A DNA stretch of 49,277 bases from Chlamydiota bacterium (GTDB taxonomy: Bacteria; Chlamydiota; Chlamydiia; Chlamydiales; SM23-39), in the NCBI GenBank assembly GCA_027451825.1, contig DAIDHZ010000016.1:1-49277 (forward strand), read 5' to 3'. Each line of letters opens with the position of its first letter. The first letter of the stretch is position 1. The translations under genes and the position numbers were made by a program. Below are positions 43,587-49,277 of this stretch, piece by piece. The notes beneath the pieces were generated by a model, which saw only the letters and a program-made list of their open reading frames with translations, was not told the origin of the DNA and made no database searches.

Positions 43587-44229
43587 AATTCATCCTTCTT
43601 TCCAAAAACCTAGAAAAGCCATTCAAAACAAGAGAAAGAACCAAATAAAAAAGCGCGACCATCAGATAAATTGGCACCGGTTCCATTTCTCGACTCACCA
43701 AATTCATCCCCGCTCGCGTCAGCTCTAAAAGACCGATGGAAGAGACGATGGCAGTACTTTTTAACAAAGCCTCCCCTTCATTGCAAAAAGCAGGCAACGC
43801 ATTGCGCATCATTTGAGGCAAAATCACCGAACGCAAACACCTCCATTTGCCATATCCAAGAACAAGCGCAGCCTCCCACTGAGACGTCGGAATCGCATTG
43901 ATCCCGGCTCTCACGATTTGAGCGACATAGCCCGATGAACAAATCCCCAAAGAGATCACAGAAGCTGTAAAAGGATCCAGATTGAACCCCAAAATATCAG
44001 GCAGCACAAAATACACAATCAAAAGCTGCACATAGAAAGGCACTGCCCGACATACAAACGCAAAACTCTCGATCACTCCAGACAAAACCGACACATGCAG
44101 CCGATGAGATGTAAAAATACCGAATAAAAGCCCCAAAGAAAAACCTAAAAATCCCGCCGGGATCATCACCTGAATTGTCATTTGAACTCCTTTCATCAGC
44201 AAAGGAAGCGATCTCATCAATAAATCCAC
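43573..44229 (-). CDS. Amino-acid ABC transporter permease
   Basis: About 218 residues from GTG at 44229, which follows the stop of the binding-protein gene at once, behind GGGAGGG. An ATG at 44217 is also possible; a TTG at 44283 would overlap by 53 nt. HisM/GlnP family: LLMKGVQMTIQVMIPAG, ICSSGYVAQIVRAGINAIPTSQWEAALVLGYGKW (EAA loop, split), LPQMMRNALPAFCNE. About five membrane segments. Inner membrane partner of the ATPase and binding protein. Confidence 0.92.
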   Translation of the reverse strand: MDLLMRSLPLLMKGVQMTIQVMIPAGFLGFSLGLLFGIFTSHRLHVSVLSGVIESFAFVCRAVPFYVQLLIVYFVLPDILGFNLDPFTASVISLGICSSGYVAQIVRAGINAIPTSQWEAALVLGYGKWRCLRSVILPQMMRNALPAFCNEGEALLKSTAIVSSIGLLELTRAGMNLVSREMEPVPIYLMVALFYLVLSLVLNGFSRFLERRMNYVRN

Positions 44230-44230
44230 A

Positions 44231-44968
44231 TTACCCTCCCAATTTCCATTTCTTTTCCAATTCAGCCACTTTTCCCTCGGCAATCAACTGCTCCGTAGCA
44301 GCTTTCACTTCCTGAGCCAATTGACTTTCCTTCTTGATGCAAATGCCATTCCCCATAGAAGCGTCCTCCGGCTTCAAAGGAAGACGGATCACTTTGAGAT
44401 CCGGATATTTAGTTGTAAGTTCGGCAATCAAAGAAGGATCGGTCATCGCAGCCTGCGACTTACCAAAACGGATTTCCATAATCCCATCTGTAATTTTCTC
44501 AACCTGCTTGAGCACTACATCGGGATATTTTTTCAAAACGCCTTCTTGAAACGATCCTGCCTCCACACTCACGACGCAATTTTTCAAATCGTCAATCGAC
44601 CGAATTCCTTCGGGAACTTTCTTCCAGAATAAAAAAGGCATTTCAGTCACTTTTTCGCCTTGATAATAGACCATCTCCATCTTCTGACTCCGCTCTGCAG
44701 TGATAGAAATTGCCCAGATCAATGCATCGACTTTATTTTTCTTGAGCCCGAGCATTAAACCCGGCATCGATCCAAGGTCCAAAATCACCAGTTTTCGATT
44801 CAACTTTTTGGCCAAAGCCTCGGCAAAATCGATATCGAACCCCTCGTAGCGCCCCTCAGCATCAAGACTGACATAAGGCGCATATCCACTTGTTGTCCCT
44901 ACAACAAATTCCTTTTCTGCCGTCATACATTGGACAGCAAAAAACAAGCTTAAAATGAAAGTTTTCAT
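44231..44968 (-). CDS. Periplasmic amino-acid-binding protein (ArtJ/HisJ family)
   Basis: 245 residues from ATG at 44968; the in-frame ATG at 45016 would put 16 residues before the signal peptide. Signal MKTFILSLFFAVQCMTA, then EFVVGTTSGYAPY, GRYEGFDIDFAEALAKKL and DALIWAISITAERS, typical of family-3 solute-binding proteins for His/Arg/Lys/Gln. The Chlamydia relative ArtJ binds arginine. Because of the six-His leader in front, histidine is the preferred guess here. Confidence 0.93.
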   Translation of the reverse strand: MKTFILSLFFAVQCMTAEKEFVVGTTSGYAPYVSLDAEGRYEGFDIDFAEALAKKLNRKLVILDLGSMPGLMLGLKKNKVDALIWAISITAERSQKMEMVYYQGEKVTEMPFLFWKKVPEGIRSIDDLKNCVVSVEAGSFQEGVLKKYPDVVLKQVEKITDGIMEIRFGKSQAAMTDPSLIAELTTKYPDLKVIRLPLKPEDASMGNGICIKKESQLAQEVKAATEQLIAEGKVAELEKKWKLGG

Positions 44969-45057
44969 AGCAAAAAATCCTAATAAAAAATTTAAACAAA
45001 ATAAAAATGAGAACATCTAACGACTGAAAAACTTTCCAGCGTTATTCAAAGAAAGAA

Positions 45058-45129
45058 TTAATTATGATGGTGATGATGATGCAAAGGAAGAATGAAGAGT
45101 GTTTGACGATCAAAAAATAATTTATTCAT
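45058..45129 (-). CDS. Leader peptide with six consecutive His codons (his-type attenuator)
   Basis: 23 codons: MNKLFFDRQT..., then PL, six His codons in a row, Asn and stop. A perfect GGAAGG ribosome binding site lies 5 nt before ATG. It ends 89 nt before the start of the amino-acid-binding protein gene with no other gene in between. The design is like HisL of enterobacteria (seven His) and other amino-acid leaders: a shortage of charged tRNA-His stalls the ribosome at the His run and changes downstream RNA folding. An imperfect hairpin AACGCTG/CAGTCGTT follows before a T-rich stretch, and GAAAGTTTTTC (leader) can pair with GAAAACTTTC at the coding start. Which structure is the switch is unknown. 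Confidence 0.65.
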   Translation of the reverse strand: MNKLFFDRQTLFILPLHHHHHHN

Positions 45130-45195
45130 ATAAGCCTTCCTTGCTTAAGATAGGCTCATTGTATCAAATGCATCATTTTTAACTACAGGATTTAT

Positions 45196-45225
45196 ACTTT
45201 AAGCGCAGGGCACTGACTTTAAGCG
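45196..45225. promoter_or_regulatory. Two direct repeats upstream of the ABC operon
   Basis: ACTTTAAGCG occurs at 45196-45205 and again at 45216-45225, exactly 20 bp apart (two helical turns). It lies 67-96 nt upstream of the leader peptide start and overlaps the end of the GH1 gene. Possible regulator-binding sites. Confidence 0.4.
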
Positions 45226-46883
45226 ATGTTTGCTTGTTGTTCTTCTTGTCTATAAACCCCAGCCAAATATTGAGAAGCTGGTGTTGGGAGCCATCCAATC
45301 ATACGCCGATTTTCGTCGAGAACAGGATCGATAGTAGCGAGTCTGCACTCGAATCCGTTCTCCCATTCCATTTGCCGTCTGAGATCGCTCCAACAGAAAA
45401 TCCCTTTAATTTCTCGTCGACATTGAGCGCTATAATTTTGAATTTGTTCTGTGAGTTGTCTGAGATAGGCTGCTTGAGCTACGTCATTAAACTCGAAACC
45501 GGATCTACCCCACTGATAAACTCTGGCATCAGAGCCATATTCTGTGATATAGATCTGATCTGTAAGAGCAAAAGCCTCATCAAGGATCTCTTCCATTCCT
45601 TCAGCTTTCCAACGAGGACCAAATCGCATGACCGATCCTCCCGGTTCGCAGGAAGAGCCAAATGTAAATATCGAGTTTTGAAAACTTCCTGGGCCGCAAG
45701 GGTGTTTTTGCCCATGATTGAGTCCCATTTTCATCATGGCTTTTGGATAAGCTTGCACGCCAAGCCGCATCAAGAAATGACCATTCGCATCAAACTCTTC
45801 TTTTGGAATTTCAAAATGGATGTTGGCCATAAACGGGAATTCAAAAGTGTAACGTCCATCTTTGAAAAAACCATAGACAGACTGAAATCCGAATTTTTCA
45901 AAAAAATAACAAAACAGTTTTTCAAGAAAGTTCCCTGATGCCATATCGAATTTGAGCCACTGATGAGTCACTCCTAATTTTTTATCAGGGTGAAGCCGTG
46001 CAACTTGGACATGAAGTTTGCAATGGGCGATCAGCATATTCCGAGTCGCAATGCCGGCTGCGTGGACTCGTTTGGATAGAGAACTTCCTTCCGGAAGATC
46101 GGTAGGATACACTTCTCGTGTTTGTTGGAATGCTTTGACTCCCAATTCGTTGAAAGACCACCAATCTTTGACATCAGAGAATAGTTCCATAGCTCTCAAG
46201 GCGAAATTAACATAGGCGTCAATGTTTTCCATTCTTTGGAAATTCCCTTGATCCAAAAACCATTCGGGGACGACAAAATGACTCAATGTGACGGAAGGAG
46301 TAATCTCTGCTTCAATGAGTTTTTGAATGAAGTTTCGATAGAGACCCACGGCGATCATATCAATCTCTCCACGTCGTGGTTCGATCACTGACCACTCTAA
46401 AGAAAATCGATGCGCTGTCACATTTTGGCTTTTCAGCATTTCGATATAGACAGCCGGATCGGAAAGAACATCTGTAAAGAAATTTTTGTAATCAAACCCG
46501 TCCGGATGGATGACGTGCTCAGGCTTGTCCATCCACTTGTCCCAATCACAAATGCCTGCAAGCTTCGGTGATGCACTCCATTTGGTACCGAGTCCAGATG
46601 TTTGAAAAAGAGACATTGCAAATCCGCGCTGCACTGGCGGCCAAGTGATCTGAGGAGGTTGAATGTCAGGATTTCTTATAGGAGCCAGCTGTTTTTGAGT
46701 CAACCAATCGTAAGTGAGTGTAAAGGGAGAAACAAAAAGAAGACCGGTCAATGCAAAAACATTCTTCACACAGTGGGCGACTTTTTGCACTGTTGAGCAC
46801 TGTTCGACGACTAAATTGCCTCCATTCCAGCGAATGGTTTCGTGAGGTGGAAGTAAGCATTTTTCTAAACGAGAGAATGTCAT
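45219..46883 (-). CDS. GH1-family beta-glycosidase-like protein with N-terminal hydrophobic segment
   Basis: 554 residues from ATG at 46883 (GGA 6 nt upstream); the longer reading begins at a TTG. After an N-terminal stretch with a hydrophobic segment (about 43-60) comes the GH1 barrel: GFAMSLFQTSG, HRFSLEWSVIEP, FNELG (acid/base Glu; normally NEP), and YITEYGSD (nucleophile Glu; normally ITENG), IKGIFCWSD. Both catalytic Glu residues are kept although the neighbours differ. Predicted to hydrolyse a beta-glycoside; natural substrate unknown. It is divergent from the EEP gene with 55 nt between starts. Confidence 0.88.
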   Translation of the reverse strand: MTFSRLEKCLLPPHETIRWNGGNLVVEQCSTVQKVAHCVKNVFALTGLLFVSPFTLTYDWLTQKQLAPIRNPDIQPPQITWPPVQRGFAMSLFQTSGLGTKWSASPKLAGICDWDKWMDKPEHVIHPDGFDYKNFFTDVLSDPAVYIEMLKSQNVTAHRFSLEWSVIEPRRGEIDMIAVGLYRNFIQKLIEAEITPSVTLSHFVVPEWFLDQGNFQRMENIDAYVNFALRAMELFSDVKDWWSFNELGVKAFQQTREVYPTDLPEGSSLSKRVHAAGIATRNMLIAHCKLHVQVARLHPDKKLGVTHQWLKFDMASGNFLEKLFCYFFEKFGFQSVYGFFKDGRYTFEFPFMANIHFEIPKEEFDANGHFLMRLGVQAYPKAMMKMGLNHGQKHPCGPGSFQNSIFTFGSSCEPGGSVMRFGPRWKAEGMEEILDEAFALTDQIYITEYGSDARVYQWGRSGFEFNDVAQAAYLRQLTEQIQNYSAQCRREIKGIFCWSDLRRQMEWENGFECRLATIDPVLDENRRMIGWLPTPASQYLAGVYRQEEQQANIA

Positions 46884-46938
46884 AAAGTTCCGTTTTTCTC
46901 TGTTGATCTTAAAAATAGACAAATGCGATCATTTTCGC

Positions 46939-48159
46939 ATGTCTTTTCATCTAAAGTCTCCCATTGAAGGACATGGGTGGGATCGTACCTTTCTTGATAT
47001 TTCATCGAAAATGGCGGAACCCTTCTGTGCTGCTTGGCACCTTCTTTGTTTCCGACTTATTGCCCCTCTAGATCCTCAAAAGTTCGAAAATTGTACCAGT
47101 GTAGCGAATGAAGTAGCTACAAGAATTTTAATAGGTCTGGGTGCAACTATAGGAGCTTTCCTTGCATGCTTAGCGCCTACTCCCATCGTTTGCAGCATTG
47201 CGGTTTTGGGAGTTGGGAACAGGATTTCTCGCGCTATTGGCTTCGCTCTTCAAAAAGAGGGCTATACGCACATTGAAGGCAAAGCTTTAGAAAAGTCATT
47301 AGATCTTCAAGATCCACAAGTGAAAGTGATGAGCTGGAATATTTGTGGAGTTGGTGGGGGGATGTCTCTGGATCATGGCGGAGTCAATCACTGGAGATCT
47401 CGCATTGATGCCATCATCGAAAAAATAAAGACCGAAGATCCAGATGTACTGATCTTGCAGGAAGTGTACGATACCGCTCTTGCCGAAATTTTAATCGATC
47501 GATTGAACTCAGATTATGCTCATTTCTTTACGCATCTTGGCCCAAATGTCTGTGGAAGTGTCGGTGGATGCATGGTCATTTCAAAATGCGCCGTGCATCA
47601 TTTTTCCCATACATCCTTTGAAAATAACAAGTGGACTCTCAACCGAGGGTTTGCAAGCCTGGAGTTAAAAGCAACGCCCCAGGATGCTCTACCCTGCGTT
47701 CGCGTGATTGGCACTCACTTAATCCATGGAGACGAGCCGGACGACAAGAAAAATCGCACGGAGCAAGTAGCTGCCATCTTAAGTCATGTAGCGCGGCAAA
47801 CTCTTGCGATGCCGACCGTATTGGCCGGGGATTTAAATATTGAACGAGACCAGGAAGAAGGGAAAATTCTTTCTTCATGTCTTCATCACGGGTATCAAGG
47901 ACCTCAGCCTACATGTACTCATCGGCTAGTTGTTCAATGGGATTTTAAAGCAAGAAGTGTGTGGGGAGAAACGATCGATTATATATCTCTTTTCAAAGCT
48001 CAGCCCCAGAGTATGCGTGTTCCGGCAGTGGATGAAAATGTGACTTTGGAAAACTGCCATCTTCTAGAGGCCTTTGATGAGTCTTATAACACGAAAACAG
48101 CTCTTTCAGATCATCACGGCCTTGGCTGTGTGATTAAGGGATTACGTCATCAAATCTAG
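46939..48159 (+). CDS. Endonuclease/exonuclease/phosphatase-family protein with hydrophobic N-domain
   Basis: 406 residues from ATG at 46939 (a TTG at 46903 would overlap the divergent gene). Residues about 63-92 hold two hydrophobic lobes around a PTP turn, so the protein may sit in a membrane. The catalytic EEP domain from about 130 is complete: MSWNICG, ILQEVYD, GTHLIHG, LAGDLNIE, ETIDYIS, LSDHHGLG. Members include DNases, phosphoinositide phosphatases and sphingomyelinases; this one could be any of them. A host-membrane lipid target is a guess. Confidence 0.85.
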   Translation: MSFHLKSPIEGHGWDRTFLDISSKMAEPFCAAWHLLCFRLIAPLDPQKFENCTSVANEVATRILIGLGATIGAFLACLAPTPIVCSIAVLGVGNRISRAIGFALQKEGYTHIEGKALEKSLDLQDPQVKVMSWNICGVGGGMSLDHGGVNHWRSRIDAIIEKIKTEDPDVLILQEVYDTALAEILIDRLNSDYAHFFTHLGPNVCGSVGGCMVISKCAVHHFSHTSFENNKWTLNRGFASLELKATPQDALPCVRVIGTHLIHGDEPDDKKNRTEQVAAILSHVARQTLAMPTVLAGDLNIERDQEEGKILSSCLHHGYQGPQPTCTHRLVVQWDFKARSVWGETIDYISLFKAQPQSMRVPAVDENVTLENCHLLEAFDESYNTKTALSDHHGLGCVIKGLRHQI

Positions 48160-48177
48160 CAAGATTAAATCGTAGTA

Positions 48178-48353
48178 TATACCGAAACAACCTGAAGAAT
48201 CGGTTTCTGACTGCGTCGGCTGTCTCTGAATTTGAGACCCGCTTGCATCGCTCAACTTGCTTAAGTTGAGCTGTTTCGGCGTCAGCTTCGCTTGGCTCAA
48301 ATTCAGGAGAGCCTTCTTGTCATATTCCCGATTCTTCAAGTTGTTTCGGTATA
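48178..48353. mobile_element. MITE-like palindromic element, copy 2
   Basis: 176 bp with 26-bp ends starting TATACCGAAACAAC and matching at all but one position in the first 25, and a central hairpin CTCAACTT-GCTT-AAGTTGAG (48251-48270). In reverse complement it aligns along its length with 40182-40354. Directly after its end another TATACCGAAACAA begins (48350), so as at 40353 a second end is present. Confidence 0.8.
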
Positions 48354-48394
48354 CCGAAACAAAGCAGTTTTGCAATTGACTCCGATGATAATTT

Positions 48395-49129
48395 TTAAAT
48401 CTTTTTTATAATGCACAAACTTTTGTAAAAATGTATTGAGTGAATATGCTTTTGACATTCATTTAAGTTTATCCATATTTCTTTTGGCATTCTTTTCCAA
48501 TCCCCGTATCCAGTAAAACTAGAGGTGTAATTAAGGTCTTCCACTAAATTTTTCAAAAATTCTATTGTTGTTCCTGGACCTGCCAGAGGATTTTCTAAAT
48601 CGCCTTTGCCTCCAAATGAGGTCCAATAAGAAGTGTGCAGATCTTCAATGATGTATAAGCCTCCGCTTCGAACAAAAGGAAAAAGAGTTCGAAAACTGAT
48701 AATCTGTTGATGCATTTGATGACCTCCGTCATCAATAATGACATCAAAATCCCCCCCTATTCTTTCTACGAATTCTTTCAGAGCAGTTGGATCTGCCTGA
48801 TCCAGAATATGGTAGTTCGCTCTTGGTGGTTTGTTGAAAGAAAAGATATCTTGGTTATTATCAATAAAGTGAAGTTCAGCATTTGGGAAATATCTCTCCC
48901 AAAGCCATGTTGAAGCTCCTCTACTAATTCCTATTTCAAGAAATTTAATAGGTTGATTTCTTATCGGAGCAAAGAATGTTGCATAAGTTTCTGTGTAATT
49001 ATGAATGTTCGATGCTTTGTCTGTGCCTGTTTCAAGAGCTAATCGATCTAAGTATTGATATTCCATTTGAGCAACTTCATCTGCAAAAACAAATCTCAAC
49101 AAGAAAATGCAGATAAAAAACTTATACAT
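48395..49129 (-). CDS. Exported class I SAM-methyltransferase (sugar O-methyltransferase type)
   Basis: 244 residues. Signal peptide MYKFFICIFLLRFVFA. The mature protein has FLEIGISRGASTWLWE (motif I), LHFIDNNQD, FDVIIDDGGHQMHQQ (metal/catalytic region) and GGLYIIEDLHTSYW, the pattern of macrolide/sugar O-methyltransferases of the MycE/TylF-like group. GGAG ribosome binding site 7 nt upstream. The presence of a signal peptide is unusual for a SAM enzyme. Confidence 0.82.
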   Translation of the reverse strand: MYKFFICIFLLRFVFADEVAQMEYQYLDRLALETGTDKASNIHNYTETYATFFAPIRNQPIKFLEIGISRGASTWLWERYFPNAELHFIDNNQDIFSFNKPPRANYHILDQADPTALKEFVERIGGDFDVIIDDGGHQMHQQIISFRTLFPFVRSGGLYIIEDLHTSYWTSFGGKGDLENPLAGPGTTIEFLKNLVEDLNYTSSFTGYGDWKRMPKEIWINLNECQKHIHSIHFYKSLCIIKKI

Positions 49130-49277
49130 TATTTCGCTCCTTCAATTCAGACAAGTCTCATCCTGTTTTGAATTGATGTCAACTTTTGTATTGTCAGAGC
49201 CAGAACTGACGCATTAAAATTTTAATAGACATGAAGTAGACTCTTCTGGCTGCAAAACCTAAAGAGAGTTCATCATG
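49130..49277. other. Intergenic end of window
   Basis: Upstream region of the methyltransferase gene. The very last bases are AAGAGAG followed after a short gap by ATG (49275-49277), which may be the ribosome binding site and start of a plus-strand gene lying mostly outside the window. Confidence 0.3.

Overview
The window looks like chromosome from a member of the Chlamydiota, most likely one of the environmental (Parachlamydiales-type) families rather than Chlamydia itself. The evidence is the gene order murF-mraY-...-murD-LysM-ftsW-murG-murC-ftsQ (the chlamydial cell-wall cluster), a bilobed-hydrophobic Inc-like protein inside that cluster, a divergent stand-alone GroEL, an arginine/histidine-type ABC transporter, autotransporters, and genes absent from Chlamydia such as proBA and NDH-2. 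The family or genus cannot be fixed from the sequence alone. Base composition is low-GC and coding density is high.

Layout. 1-7.5 kb: two tandem paralogous autotransporters on the minus strand (the first is cut by the window edge), separated by a small Ala-rich membrane protein gene and a methyltransferase-like gene whose 5' end is a 10 x 15-bp repeat. 7.6-19.8 kb: the peptidoglycan/division cluster on the minus strand, interrupted between mraY and murD by an Inc-like gene, a MORN-repeat-like gene and an opposite-strand PAP2 phosphatase. 20-25 kb, plus strand: a proline-rich protein with a C-terminal ubiquitin-specific-protease (C19) type catalytic signature, tRNA-Cys(GCA), rsmI, an orphan groEL and a LysE exporter. 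25-31 kb, plus strand: an exported GH13-like protein, a GT9 glycosyltransferase, a small basic protein, NDH-2 and ComEC. 31-33.6 kb: a minus-strand operon of three genes that each begin with a signal peptide: GT17-like, FUT8/NodZ-like (GT23) and a SAM-methyltransferase fold. 33.7-39 kb: YqeY, exported beta-carbonic anhydrase, proA-proB and an RlmK-like rRNA methyltransferase. 39-41.5 kb: a glycosyltransferase and a beta-propeller gene whose 5' end is made of MITE-like sequence. 41.5-45.2 kb: an MFS transporter and an amino-acid ABC operon preceded by a short ORF with six consecutive His codons. 45.2-49.2 kb: a divergent GH1 glycosidase / EEP-family hydrolase pair, a second copy of the MITE-like element and another signal-peptide-bearing methyltransferase.

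How it fits together. The core is housekeeping: lipid II synthesis (MurC, MurD, MurF, MraY, MurG), septal machinery (FtsW, FtsQ), a possible undecaprenyl-phosphate recycling phosphatase, rRNA modification, proline synthesis and amino-acid uptake. Around it are genes that look aimed at the host: the USP-like putative deubiquitinase, the Inc-like and MORN-like proteins that share an upstream box, the autotransporters, and several glycan-active or methyltransferase enzymes that carry Sec signals although their usual donors are cytosolic.

The most interesting signals are (1) the six-His leader peptide in front of the ABC transporter operon, which suggests histidine-responsive attenuation, (2) the exported operon pairing the two glycosyltransferase families that in animals modify the N-glycan core, (3) the compact USP-like protease, and (4) a palindromic MITE-like family, one copy of which supplies the start of an ORF.
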